This document shows positions 38,977 to 51,551 of a stretch of 64,000 nt of DNA, one piece after another. Origin of the DNA: Mya arenaria (taxonomy: Eukaryota > Mollusca > Bivalvia > Myida > Myidae); the NCBI RefSeq assembly GCF_026914265.1, contig NC_069134.1, positions 15,903,205-15,967,204 on the forward strand, read 5' to 3'. The position numbers were made by a program, and so were the translations under genes. Numbering within the stretch: position 1 is the first letter of the stretch; every line of letters begins with the position of its first letter. Below the pieces are notes generated by a model, which ran no database searches, was not told the origin of the DNA, and saw only the letters and a list, made by a program, of their open reading frames with translations.

Positions 38977-39594
38977 ATGGCAAAAGTACAGAGCCTCACC
39001 GCAGAGAACCTAGCGGACCACCATGGCGACCAGACCGGAAGCAAGCGACATTCCATTTACGCCAAGGAAGGGAGCGAGGGGCCGTCAGCAATGACGACAA
39101 ACCCAAGCATGCGTAGAATGTCGCGGTTTGAGGGGCGGCCTAGCGTCCAGTACGGCCGCCGGATGTCACAGGTCTCCCGAAGCAGTGTCACCGGAAGTTC
39201 ATTTGCTCACAGACACATCGGACTGTTTCCGGTTAAGTTACAAAATACTTATAAAGTAGAACCGGACACAAGCGAAGTGTTTAAACCGGGTAACGTTCAG
39301 GGCGTAATTCAAGAAGTTTTGGACGAATGTCTGGACGGGGAAAAGTACAATTCTACTCAGTGCCGGAACCTGACGCAGATGTTGACGGACTTGATCAAAT
39401 CTCGCGTGAAGGACATGGGCTTTAACCGATACAAGTACATAGTAACGGTGACCATCGGTCAAGACTGTGACCAGGGTGTGCATGTGGTCAGCCGCTGCCT
39501 CTGGAACAAGGACACGGACAATTACGCCGAAGCCCACTATAATAAGAACGGACTGTACGCGGTGGCGGCTGTGTACGCCTGCTATTTCGAATAG
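38977..39594 (+). CDS. Tctex1 domain protein A (dynein light chain Tctex-type, DYNLT5/DYNLT4-like)
   Basis: 205 codons in one exon. The start ATG lies three bases past a good acceptor (ttccttacag), so the upstream exon would be non-coding. Residues ~90-205 form a Tctex1 domain: QNTYKVEPD, LDECLDGEKY, CRNLTQMLTDLIKSRVKDMG, RYKYIVTVTIGQ, VSRCLWNKDTDNYAE and the ending AVAAVYACYFE, as in human TCTEX1D1/DYNLT5 (ENTYQLGP, RYKLIVIVHIGQ, GSRCLWDP, ALANVYAVYLE). Such proteins act as dynein-associated light chains, often ciliary. The N-terminal ~85 residues are basic and Ser-rich with RRMSR, GRRMSQVSRSS and KRHS, which match basophilic (PKA-like) kinase sites. Tandem paralogue lies 4.8 kb downstream. 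Which DYNLT member it is orthologous to is not decidable here. Confidence 0.88.
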   Translation: MAKVQSLTAENLADHHGDQTGSKRHSIYAKEGSEGPSAMTTNPSMRRMSRFEGRPSVQYGRRMSQVSRSSVTGSSFAHRHIGLFPVKLQNTYKVEPDTSEVFKPGNVQGVIQEVLDECLDGEKYNSTQCRNLTQMLTDLIKSRVKDMGFNRYKYIVTVTIGQDCDQGVHVVSRCLWNKDTDNYAEAHYNKNGLYAVAAVYACYFE

Positions 39595-42500
39595 GGAAAG
39601 TAGGATCTAGGCGTTCCTTAGTTAATATAATAGCAGCTTTCTCTTGTGTTTCCTTCTCACGTTTTGAAAAGTATTCATTGGATGTAAATACGTTTCCAAT
39701 TGGAAAGAACAGTTGAAATATAAATTGGTTAAATGTTCGTTTTACGATGGTTAACTTTCAGTGTACAAAAACAAAGCCGCTTACGCATTTGTTTATAAAG
39801 CATCGGTCACAACCCGTGACACAATTTGCTGGGACTATTAAACTGCAAAAAAGATTGACATGACATGATTGAATGTGTTGTGCTCACAAAGAAACAGAGA
39901 ATGAGAACGCCTTTAAACCGCTTATAAGTGATGGATTACTTGACCGCACGTCTGTTATGATAGAGATACACCGTCCAGTGCCATACTTGTAAGAATGAAA
40001 CCGTATAGCGAAGGTGACCTTTGAATACATGGTCAATCACCAAGATGCCGTTAATCTTTGTTTTTATTGCACTAAATTTCTTCTTTCATTTTGTGGACTT
40101 TTTAGTAGAACGAAGAACGATGAGCAAGATGAAAGACTAATGTATGTAAAAAAACTTGGAAAAAAAACTGTAATTACAATAGCTTTAATCTTTGTGATCA
40201 TTGAATGCTCTTCTTTTATTCTGTGATAATTCATTTATAAATTGTATTCAGATATTTTATTGAAATCGTTATGGGATGAATGACCTTTGAAGGGAAGTGT
40301 GTTTTGTCATATTTTTTCACTATAAGCATGTATTTGAAGAACAGTTTGATTTACTGATTCCTTTCACAAAGGGCTGTGTGTACTTTTTTGAAATCGGTAG
40401 GTGATCTTTTTGCAATTATGAATACAAAATTTATTTCGAATGCTACCCAAACCATTCACACGACACCGGTGTTAAGATCTTGTAGAAAATAGTTGACAGC
40501 ATTTGAATGCAGCTTTTGCATCGAATTTTGATTGAAATCGGGATTATGCTTGGGTGTAGATTTGTACAAATGAAATGAAAGGAATAGCGATGAAATTATG
40601 AATAAAAATCTCAACATGCAGTAAGTCTAACCAACGAGCCGATTTATAAATTATATACTTTAAGTATATATATAAATTTGTTTACAAACATAAAGCAATC
40701 ACTCGTTGCTCACATATGTGTATTATACGTTTACAATTGAATACAAATACGTGCATCATATATTGAGAACAAACACCACCTACATTGTTTTATAATAATA
40801 TCACAGCGAGAGAACAGCGACTACAAATCTTTCTTATCTAAAACCCTTTAAACATACATCGCTATTTTAGTAGCTTTGTTGGTATTTGCAATAAGGTACA
40901 TGGGGGTCACGTGTGTTACCATAGTCAAGAAGTGACAGTTACATAATTGTGACTATTAACACATTGTGCGTTCTATGTACACTTTGATTTCTATCAGTTC
41001 CCACGACTTGTGAAAAACAAGTATGGGCGCAGCGTAAGGATATCGAGCGATTGAGATTTTGTCTGCTTTTTAAAACTGTGTGTGTAATTCAAGTTTCAAA
41101 TGCTGTATTTTCATTTAGGCACCGAGTTGACCTCGTTATTGTTGTCCCAGCCATTATTGTGCCAGGGATGCTAAAACTGTTGAAGAGAATGTCTGACCGA
41201 GCTTTTAACAGAGCTGCTCTGGGCAGACATGATGCAGTAATAGAGCGGAGGACTTTCAGGAGGACTTTCATGGACGGTGGATTTTGTCGCTTAAAAACTG
41301 ATCAAGGGAATAAGAAACACGTCACCATTATGATAATCCTCCAATCATCATCTTTATGCAAAACATTGAATGCTTCATCATAGTAAATTAAACCCAGAAA
41401 CATCCTCATAATGCTCATTACTTTCGTCGTCAGCGGACAGGCAAAGTTATAACTTCACCTCTTCGACCGTGTCCAAATGTTCGTTAAAGAGATTCATTTT
41501 TACTTCGGCACAATGCAAGGCCGTTTCGCTCAGCGAGGACCAAGTGCTATATTTGAGCAAATTGGTACTACTGAAAATAAGATAATGGTAGCTGTTAGCC
41601 TCGTAAACTTAAAGTAATTACCCGACCGCCACTGTTCATCAAATTATCGTACAATAACTTCATCTAAATAAAACAATCGCTGTGCATAGTTGTACCCAAT
41701 AATAGGTTGGATCGCTGATCTCTGGATTTTTGAAGATAGAATTACGAGTTGGAGGCCCGTTATGGACATTGGTTGTCGATAAGGTTGGCGCATGCAAGAG
41801 AGATACTGCTGATAACGGAATAACGATAAAGCCATACAATTACAGCTTTAAGCAATGCATGATCAATTAAACGCAAAAAATGAATTTTGTCATTTGTATT
41901 GTGTCGAAAGCAAGCATAACGCTTCCACATATTGAAATAGATTTAAAGGAAATTAAAATGCATTTGGAAGGCATTCTGACCAGCCAGGCAGCTGAAAACC
42001 TCACATTGTACCAGATCAAGAAGTGAACATTGTTTTCATAGATACAGCTAACTGTTCAGTCAATACATGAATACGGACGCTCCTTTAGTGCTCATACGGT
42101 TTCTTCCTATACATAGCAGCTTATATAGGTGCTGCTGGAGTTTGTAAAGCAAATAACAGGGTTGTTTTGGATGCCACAGGACTTGGTGATGGATGATACA
42201 AACATGCTCACAGTGTCCATCTCATTACTAAATCATTTATGACTATTGCTGCTTGCCTGGATGTTTAACAGCGGAGCCACCTTGTTAGTATCTTCAGGTC
42301 CGTAAATATTTAATGTAATAGTACAAATGCAATTGTACCATCACTAATTCCATGTATTATTCTGGGAATTATATACAGACTGCTGTCGAAATAAGGAATT
42401 CGCATTCTTACCTGAACGAATTAACTGTTCGATGGACTTGAGCTAATCTCGCACGGATTGACCGCTTTTTATGAGACTATTACCCCGACGCGCCTCTATC

Positions 42501-44356
42501 TTGACAATAAGAAGACATCAATGATACTACATATCAGTCAAATTTATCATTTATTGTTTTAAGACCGGATGTTTACCCGCATTCTGCGTTGCTATAGAAG
42601 CTAGGTATAGAAGAGCGTTTTTTCATAACATTTTGTATTAAAAAATATTGTTGAAATGTGGATACAGACGACTCATCGCCGTGCATGAAGAAAAGTTGAC
42701 AGGTCAGTGCTGGCCTTACTATTTTTCAGTCAAGAAGGAATAACACCGCAGATATACATTATTTTCAAGGATAATCAAGGTAAATAGAACAAACTTGATG
42801 ATTTAATGCAAAAAAGCACTTTTGACACATCATTACTCATTTTATAGAAATGCTTGAATACTGGCTATCGGCATCAACTTTCACTCTTAATATAATATAT
42901 TTTAACCGTAATTCGATATTATTTTTCGGAAAATGTATTTGATGTTTAAGCACCAAAACTAGTATAACATTATACAGTTTTAAAATCGACCATGCGCTTA
43001 TTATGTTTCAGTTTAGGTAAGATCTATAATCATATAAATTATGTTTACATTTCTATGTTTTTGTACTCAAATCATCTAAACAATCAACATCGGCAGCATG
43101 TTTTCCCAACTGCTCACTATGATTTAACAATCCACATATTCAAACAATGGCAGAACTTATTACGAGTATTCGATTTTTGATATACGAACTATAGTCTAGA
43201 TAGAGGGACACATGTTCAAAGGAATTAGGATATTTGATGAAATATTTGCTTTATGGACACTGCGATAATAGTTATTAGAATATTAGCGAGAAAAATTAGC
43301 TTTCAATGTTTATGTTCATTCTATCAATATTAAGGTGGCTCATCCATCGTCTGGCAACCCCATATAAACTTGGTTTATTTTAAACTGTTGAGTATTTTAA
43401 ACATATGGGAATATTATACTGAAGTACGTATGGTAAATGACCATAATGACAATTACAAAATGGTTTTAGAATCAAAATTATTGATTATTGACTATTAACG
43501 TTTAAAAACACTTATTTACTTGGAATATAAACCAAAACTATACAGTCAAATCTAGTTATACATGCTTTATTTTTTGTTATCTTATTTATATACTCTTAAT
43601 CTTCGAACAAAACCCTTTCAAATGGCACAAATATTGCATGGATATTGAATGGTATTATAAGGGTATTGCAACTTGAAGGGTCACAATTGTATGGGTATAA
43701 CACCAGGTTTCAAAATTCATCTAAACTGTCAATGCGACAATGAAGAGAAAAACTTACTGATGGCTGGAAAACCTTAAACTCAAGTTTTGTTAACTTGTGA
43801 CCCTTGTTCATCTCATTGCATCCTTTGAGTTCCCTCATTAACTCATACTCTATCTTATTCCCATCTAATGTAAACTCCATACTGGGTCAATTTGTTTCAA
43901 ATTCCTTCTACATTAGATATTGACAAGCACAAATAATCAATCATTGGAAAACGTGCAGGACAATCGTATCTCTGTGATAGGACACTCAAGGTGCACAAAT
44001 AGATACCCAATTTAGGTAAGACTCCAGTTTGACATTGGCTGCAAGCTATTATCTTATTCTCAAGAGGAATTAAGTGTTTTTATAAATATGAAAATTGGGT
44101 CTTAAGAAAGAGGCAGACCATTTAAAACGAGTCAGTGGATATTGCTCAGAAAATATCTGGATTAGGTAAAAACCAATGAGTGTATACGCTCATGTCTCTA
44201 CCAATAGGGTCGCCTTGCTGGATCTGTCTGAAGGCTCTGGCGAAATGACGACTGCAAGAGTAATTGAATTTGTTACGTTATTTATACGACGCATGAGTGA
44301 CAACTGTTAATAAACATGCACTCTTCTTTCAGGTCACCAAACAGACTATATTCCAG
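39595..44356. other. Spacer between the two Tctex1 genes
   Basis: Includes the 3' UTR of the first gene (candidate AATAAA at 40601-40606) and probably the non-coding 5' exon and intron of the second. The open frame at 41051-41383 is not recognisable as any family. No third Tctex1 copy, whole or broken, was seen. Confidence 0.45.
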
Positions 44357-44935
44357 ATGCCGCCGAAGAGACTTACGAAGGAAAACGTTGAAAACCTCAG
44401 TGAAAAAATGGCACGGAAATCCATTGACATCGGTCATATGCCGCAGACGACACAGCCGCAGATGAGGCGCTTGTCGAAATGGGACCAGCGGATCGTTCCC
44501 GGCGTGCAGGACAGACGCTTTTCAACCGCCTCAAGGACAAGCATTTCCGGTCTATCGCATTCGACGAAACCGGCTATACCGGTCAGATACGAAAACACGT
44601 TCAAAACAGACCCGGACACAAAGTTCGTATCACACAGGGCCAAGAGCGTTATGTATGAGACTATGAAAGACTGGTTAGATGGAATGGAGTACTCCGCGAA
44701 CGTTCGTAATTTGACCACTAGCCTAACTGAGGAAATTAAAAAGAAAGTGAAAGCTTTGGGGTTCCAACGTTACAAGTACGTTGTGACAGTGACAATTTGT
44801 CAAGAAGCTGAACAAAGCATGCAGATGGTAAGTCGCTGTATGTGGAATAAAGACACTGACACTTTCGCTGAGGTCGTGTACCATTCAAAAGACATGCACG
44901 CAATAGCAACACTGTACGCGCTCTACTTTGAATGA
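44357..44935 (+). CDS. Tctex1 domain protein B, tandem paralogue
   Basis: 192 codons in one exon; an acceptor (ctcttctttcag) ends 25 bases before the ATG, the same architecture as its neighbour. The C-terminal ~110 residues are a Tctex1 domain: ENTFKTDPD, KDWLDGMEYS, RNLTTSLTEEIKKKVKALG, RYKYVVTVTICQ, VSRCMWNKDTDTFAE, AIATLYALYFE. It shares with the first copy the landmarks RYKY.VTVTI.Q and VSRC.WNKDTD, which vertebrate relatives do not share in full, so the two arose by local duplication. It is one residue shorter in the LDG-Y loop. The N-terminus again carries LT.EN, MRRLSKWD and RRFSTASRTSISG, so the phosphosite-like clusters are conserved though the linkers have diverged. Confidence 0.88.
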   Translation: MPPKRLTKENVENLSEKMARKSIDIGHMPQTTQPQMRRLSKWDQRIVPGVQDRRFSTASRTSISGLSHSTKPAIPVRYENTFKTDPDTKFVSHRAKSVMYETMKDWLDGMEYSANVRNLTTSLTEEIKKKVKALGFQRYKYVVTVTICQEAEQSMQMVSRCMWNKDTDTFAEVVYHSKDMHAIATLYALYFE

Positions 44936-45640
44936 AAACTGCTTTTGTATGGATTTACAAATATTTCTTAGATCCTGCGATTAATGCCTTTTTTTTTGTA
45001 AAATATATGTATATACAATGCATTTTTCATGTATTGCGTATTTTATCAGCACGCCTCATTTAGTCGACTTTATTGAGCGAACCCAAAAACGTTCATGACA
45101 ATTCGATGCATCACTAAAATAAATTGGTAGAAACTAGTCTATCTCGAATCTCTCACGTTTGCAGCAATTCTCTTCCAAAAATGGAAAGACAAATCACGGA
45201 GCATTAATTCAAATTGCACCATCGGATATTTTCCATTCCGTGTTGAATTCTACAAGTTGGCTATTTGCGGAATCAAACTAGACAGATATGTTTTTACATT
45301 CAGTGGAATAAATGCAATGATTAAATTCAGTAATGATAAACGTAACCAAGGTCGAAAGGTAAACAGGCTTAAAACGTTTATTAGATATCATTTATCTATG
45401 CTGTCTGGCAGGAAGCTCAATGAAGTGAACATAATTGATCAGCAAGTGCGTCCAAAAGCGTTCCTTGACAAGCACAGTTCGGTTGAAATTCAAAAGTAAT
45501 GATTTGTAATCTGCATCGTGTTTTATTCTTCCTGTGTGGCTGATCGTTAGAAATACGTAAACATCGTTTGTTTCATATATAAAATAAATCTAAATGTGTG
45601 CTTACTTTTAGAAACCACTGCCACGGCCATTATTGAAGTG
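44936..45640. other. 3' flank of Tctex1 protein B
   Basis: Ordinary AT-rich sequence. The 80-codon open frame at 45257-45499 shows no recognisable similarity and is probably chance. Confidence 0.4.
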
Positions 45641-47820
45641 TTTAACAACCGTCCTCTGTCATCTATATTCATGCATATAGAGAGCACTTCTACACGCAGT
45701 TTGTTGACCTATGTTCAGCTATACTGTGATATTGCCCTTGACCTCAAGGTCATACAATTAATTTAACCAAATGTTTTGACAGTGATGACCGTACAGATAT
45801 CAATTTCAACCATTATAGTGTCAATAACTAGGTTACATGACATACACTGTACCGCGAATGGATTCTTGTTGCCATGACCTTCACATTTGTAAAATTACAA
45901 AATCGACCGTACAAGGGCTGTTAGTCTGAAGAGCTATGAGAAATCGTCTAGTGGTCGTTTTCAATTCATACGAACGCCTCTTCCAGACATGCATAATCGA
46001 TATAAAGTCCTTTATAAACTAATGCATTTCAAAGTGGCTGTTGTAAATCATATCCAAACCATCAAATGAAATTGCTTTTTTCATCCATTCATTTGATGTG
46101 CCATTGAATCTGTCCTTGAAACAACATTTCATCGCCCACCTTAGTACCATAGCTTAATGCGAACACGAGTGTTTTTTGTTTTCAATAATTATAAGGCGTA
46201 ATAATTCTGATCAATTTCATGAAATTGGGAAGAAAGTTACTTGTCGATGGGTTTCGAACAGCTATCCTCGTGGCATACAATCATGTTCGTGTAGTTGTTG
46301 ACCCGACATGGCCAATTTGGTTGGCCAGTTGGTTCTGTACTTCATATTTTAAAGGAAAACATTTTCACCAACTTTGAAAATATTCAGGTGTTTCAAGTAT
46401 GTTACCTGCATTTAATCCGACATGACCAATACTCGAATTTGACCTTGAAATCAGACACACATTCTGACTAAGTATCAGCACTAAGGTTGAAAATGTGGCC
46501 ACACATTTGATGTGCTGTCTTTTTATGATAGGAATGAACTTGACCTAAATTTCAGAATTGAAGCTGACTGATTTTATGCAAAACCATTACGGCCACGGTG
46601 GCCAGGTTTACACTGCGGCTTATAAAATTAGTTAAAAAATAATAAAACATTTGACCTATTGACCTACTTTTTGGTCGGAACTATCAATTCTAAAACAGGA
46701 GTGATTACTTGCCCTTGATTTGCAAAGAGTCGTGTTTACAAAGATTTTCGAACATTTGAGCGGTTATATCTTTACCCATATTTTATACAGACACATATTT
46801 TGACCGAGTTTGAATAACGTGTTTACAGACGGACAATAAACCCGAAGTTTTATCAAGAAAAACAAAACAAAAAAGAATTGTCACAGGGAAGTGACAAAGC
46901 CCCTCGTTGGATAGAGAGTCAAAGTCATTATTATTTGGGTCTGTATGAACAGATGGCCTTTAGTATATTACTTATTTCCATGATAACATTCTAATGCAGT
47001 TTGGAAATACTGATTGTTAATATTCTTTAAGAGCTAAGTAGGAACACAAAGATGAAAAGTCACTGCTAGATGGAGTGGATGTCACCTCAATTCTGTTGTA
47101 CTTTAAATGAAAATGCTGGGCAATACTGAACATGTATGTATTTGAACACTTTACATGTGAGAGCATTATTTTTTAAATGAGAACTTTGAACAGAAATATG
47201 GTATAAAAACGATTCTTTTATGTTCAAAGATAATGAAGAAACCAAATAACTAGCACTTGCTAACTTTTAACTGAATGATGCAGGTAAATGGCTTTATCAT
47301 GTTTATTTAACTCCTGGTATCCGTTATCAATATGGATCATCCGCTGGTAGTGTTCAAACTATCAACCGAGTATGAGGTTCCTTAGCCCAAGTGTTCATAA
47401 GAACTTGACCTTAACCTTTGACACACTGAACTAAAAATAGTAGGAGTTCATCTGCTGGGTATGACCTACCTGCCTACTAATTTTGAGGTTCCTGGGTCAA
47501 CGCGTTCTTCAGTTATAGATCGGAAACGGATTTTCAGCTCAAGGTGACCACAACTCTGACCTCTAAATGAAAAGGGTTCATCTACTAGTCGTGACCAAGC
47601 GTGCCTCTTATTGATCGGATCCAGACTTCCAGCTCAAGGTCATCACATTAACCTTAGATCAATTGACCTCAAAATCAATATGGTTCATGTACTGGTGATA
47701 ACCAATCTGTCTACAAAGTTTGATGTCATTGGGCCCAAGCGATCTCTCTGGTTATTGATCGGAAACGGATTTTCAGCTCAATGTCGACACAACCTTGACT
47801 ATTGACCTCATAAATAACAA
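45641..47820. repeat. Diverged interspersed repeats
   Basis: Fragments rich in gaccttgacctcaaggtca-type phrases. From about 47320 to 47820 they become a recognisable ~150-bp repeat with ggttcatctactagtcgtgacca, gaggttcctgggtcaa and gatcggaaacggattttcagctcaa. This is the reverse-complement family of 34.6-35.3 kb and is interrupted at about 47820 by the next element. Confidence 0.6.
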
Positions 47821-47826
47821 GAGTGA

Positions 47827-49498
47827 CACTCACAAAATACGCCCATCAATAATTTCTTGGATTCTAAGACAACTTACTGTCACATTGGCCCTTTGAGAAG
47901 CAAGCTTTTCAAGAAGCAAATGATTTCCCAAAGACGATCAACGTGTTCGGGATTTGAAAAACAACATTCATGTAAAAATCGTCTCCAAGAGATGATTCAT
48001 CCTTAATCGTACCCAAGAGACAATCAGTGTGTACTTGGCAAAGCATTTATACCGGCAAACATTCTTGGTAAAGATTTTATAGCTACAAACATTTTCAGCA
48101 AGTTTGGTGAAGGTCAGATGAGAATTGTTCAAGTTAGAGAGTAGACAAAGCTTAAATGGCAAGGGCAGTAATCCTGAAGTGCTTCGGGGCATTTGGCTGA
48201 TTATCATACTTGACCGATTTATTTTACCAACAAATATTTTCAGCAAGTTTGGTGAAGATCAGATGATAACTGTTCAAATTAGACAGTGGACAAAGCAAAA
48301 ATGGCAAATTTTGACCAATTCAAGGGCCATAATCCTGAAGAGCCTGGCTGGTTATAGAACTTTGCCAAGAATATATACCAACAAACATTTATAGTAGCAA
48401 GTTTGGTGAAATTCGGATAAAAACTGTTCAAGTTTGAGAGTAGACAAAGCTAAAATGGCCAATTTTGATAAATTCAGGGGGCCGTAACTCTGGAGTGCCT
48501 AAAGCGATTAGGCTGGTTATCGAACTTGACCTAGATATTTCACCAACAAACACTTTCATGAAGTTTGGTGGAAATTGGATGAGAAATGTTCAAGTTAGAG
48601 AGCGGACAAAGCTAAAATGGACAATTTTGACAAATTCAGGGGGCCATAACTCTGGAGTGCCTAAAGCGATTTAGCTGGTTATCGAACTTGACCTAGATAT
48701 TTCACCAACAAACACTTTCATGAAGTTTGGTGGAAATTGGATGAGAAATGTTCAAGTTAGAGAGCGGACAAAGCTAAAATGGACAATTTTGACAAATTCA
48801 TGGGGCCATAACTCTGGAGTGCCTAAAGCGATTTGGCTGGTTATTGAACTTGACCGAGATATTTCACCAACAAACACTTTCATGACGTTTGGTGGAAATT
48901 GGATGGGAAATGATCAAGTTAGAGAGCGGACAAAGCTAAAATGGCCAATTTTGACAAATTCAGGGGGCCATAACTCTGGAGTGCCTAAAGCGATTTAGCT
49001 GGTTATCGAACTTGACCTAGATATTTCACCAACAAACACTTTCATGAAGTCTGGTGGAAATTGGATGAGAAATGTTCAAGTTAGAGAGCGGACAAAGCTA
49101 AAATGGACAATTTTGACAAATTCATGGGGCCATAACTCTGGAGTGCCTAAAGCGATTTGGCTGGTTATTGAACTTGACCGAGATATTTCACCAACAAACA
49201 CTTTCATGACGTTTGGTGGAAATTGGATGAGAAATGATCAAGTTAGAGAGCGGACAAAGCTAAAATGGCCAATTTTGACAAATTCAGGGGGCCATAACTC
49301 TGGAGTGCCTAGAGCGATTTGGCTGGTTATCGAACTTGACCTAGATATTTCACCAACAAACACTTTCATGAAGTTTGGTGGAAATTGGATGAGAAATTTT
49401 CAAGTTAGAGAGCGGACAACATTGTGGAGCCGCCCACCCGCCCGCCCGCCATGGGTGTTCCCATAATACGGCCATCGTAAGATGGGCGTATAAAAAGT
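47827..49498. mobile_element. Non-autonomous element with ~162-bp internal tandem repeats
   Basis: ATACGCCCATC at 47837-47847 and its exact inverse GATGGGCGTAT at 49481-49491 bound the element. Inside, from about 48050 to 49428, runs a tandem array with a 162-bp period (gaacttgacctagatatttc, accaacaaacactttcatga, agtttggtggaaattggatg, gagaaatgttcaagttagag and so on). Units near the left edge are well diverged, those at 48560-49400 nearly identical. The host repeat resumes at once on the right (gttcacctgctggtcatgacc), so the element was inserted into it. Open frames of 92-140 codons are by-products of the 162-bp (divisible by 3) period. Exact ends and the target duplication were not resolved. 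Confidence 0.7.
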
Positions 49499-51130
49499 AG
49501 TGTTCACCTGCTGGTCATGACCAACATGGATACCTAGTTTGAGGTCTCTGGGCCAAAGCGTTCACAAGTTATTGATCAAAACCGCGGGGAATGACGGTTA
49601 GATGGTTGGAATAAGGCGGCATAAAATAACTCAAGACTGTTAAAGATGCTATTTTTATTCCTAAAATAAATGCAGAAATGAAAGAGGGAGACATTTTTAC
49701 ATACAATTCCACCACCAGTAACATATTTGTTCTATAAATAAACTGTAAACATTTACCATATTAACTTTTTTTAATCAGCTGTGCATTCTCATTCAATGTG
49801 TGACCACACGCTTCACAGACAAACTGATCCAATATAAAGTGGAATGGGCAAGCTTCTCTGAGAAAATACAATAAATACATGAAATAAATGTACATCCATA
49901 AAAAATGTAATGCACATCTAAAAGACATTTTGAGAACTCTAATATAATGTAAATATCAACAATTTCTATAAACAGCAACATGTTTCCTTAAATAAATCAC
50001 TACTTTTCAAGAATCATAGAGGAAGAAAATGAAATTAAGGCTGAAAATGTCAGGTTACCTTAAAATATTACTGATTAGAAGCAGTCAGTTAAAAATCCAG
50101 ATTATATAGAGAATGTCTTAAAAGAGAGAGAAAAATAACCTTTTTTGCAATGACCTTTTTTGTATATATTTTGTTTAAACAATTATTCTTATAATAAACA
50201 ATTACAATATGAAACCAAAAGTATAATGCCATGTCTATAAAGTCTAGAAAATAAAAGCATGTATTTGAAAAGGCCTGTCAGAATATATATTTTTTTTAAA
50301 TTTGATCAAAAGTAGCACAAGTCTCTCTAAATAAATAAACACACACTTAACAGGACTTAAATCCAGTTATGACTGAGCAATTAGTTTATGATATGTATTG
50401 TACATTCTTATAGTCATATGCATACAAATACACAACAATGATTGTCAAAAGTATGATGTTTAATTTATTTTGTCAAATTAAAGTCCAATTAAAGTATGAA
50501 CTACTTATATACATTCAAGGTTGACTGTTTTGGACTAGTTCCAGAACAGCTGAGTAAACTATTATGTAAACAAAACAACTACATTTTTCACACCATAGCC
50601 ACTGAAAAGAAGAGGTCACCTTTAAACAAATAATCAAACATTTGTCTAAGTGATCTACTTTTTGGTTGGATGTAAGCAAGAATCAAACTAAATCCAGATG
50701 ACATAGAAAAAATTATGTCTTAATTTGGTTTAGGTTGAGTAGTTGAATTTAAACTAATTACTTTTAACTCGTTTGGGCGAAAGTTGAAAGGTTGTAGAAT
50801 CTGTCATAACACATCTTAAAACAATATCTAGGGACAAGGGTTAGAATTTTTAACAAGAGTTCATTTTAAAATGCAACAAACATAGACTACATAAAAAAAT
50901 ACAGCTAAAAGTATGTACGTTTGCGTCAATCAAATATATAATGGAAGACATTCAAGATATAGAAGCAATGGAAAATCATTTAGTTTCTTCACAGAATATA
51001 TATAAAAGTTGTTAGTTTATACAAATTTCTTTTAGCTCGATTGTGACAAAAGCTGACAGCTTATACAATCATGCTCACATCCATTTCCTGGGCATAGACC
51101 AGAACTAGTGTCTATTTTGAGCTGAGAAGG
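49499..51130. other. Old-repeat remnant, then AT-rich spacer
   Basis: 49499-49590 is the right half of the interrupted ~150-bp repeat. The rest is AT-rich, unique, without a recognisable gene. Confidence 0.45.
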
Positions 51131-51345
51131 TACCCCTTGTGGAGATCGAACCCACAACCTCTTCGGTAAGAGGCAGACGCCTATACCACTAGACCACTCT
51201 CTCCCTGTTGGGTATCAAACCCATCACCTCCTTGGCGAGAGGCAGACACCTATACCACTAGACCACCCTTACTCTGGTAGGGATCAAACCCACAACCTCT
51301 CGGGTGAGAGGCGGACACCTATACCACTCGACCACACTTAAACTG
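51131..51345 (-). repeat. Three tandem tRNA-like modules (SINE heads)
   Basis: On the minus strand three modules of about 70 bp lie head to tail (about 51342-51273, 51272-51206, 51205-51134). Each has an A-box-like tggtc(t/g)agtggtatagg and a B-box-like gggtt(t/c)gat.cc, as in tRNA-Glu-like SINE heads. The acceptor stems do not pair well and the anticodon arms vary, so they are not taken as working tRNA genes. The last one runs into a non-tRNA tail (ggtaccttctcagctcaaaa). Confidence 0.65.
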
Positions 51346-51359
51346 TTAAGCATACACAA

Positions 51360-51551
51360 CTTATATGAGATTATTTCAGAAAATGTTCCCTGCTAGGGTG
51401 AAAACTTGTATTATGAAAAAAAAAACAGACGTCGGAAGCATTTTCATTGTAAAAGTCAACGTAGGCATCAACAATTTGTTATCAATTTGTTAAACCCAAG
51501 TTTTTACCTAAATTCGGAGCAGGGGACATTTTCTGAAATAATCTCATATAA
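51360..51551. mobile_element. Foldback element
   Basis: Arms 51360-51407 and 51498-51551 are inverted copies (ttatatgagattatttcaga, aaatgt.ccctgct at the left; its complement at the right) with small gaps, around a ~90-bp core. It abuts the tRNA-like triplet. No coding capacity. Confidence 0.75.

Noticed and set aside
41051-41383. 110-codon frame as a third Tctex1 copy or pseudogene
   Set aside because: None of the Tctex1 landmarks (RYKY, VTVTI, SRCxW) occur in any frame there.
48465-49466. Chain of plus-strand frames repeating GGNWMRNVQVRERTKLKW
   Set aside because: By-product of the 162-bp tandem repeat; no known protein, no splice or start logic, copies interrupted by stops at unit joins.
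51131-51345. Three functional tRNA genes
   Set aside because: A and B boxes are present but acceptor stems pair poorly and anticodon arms are irregular, as in SINE heads.
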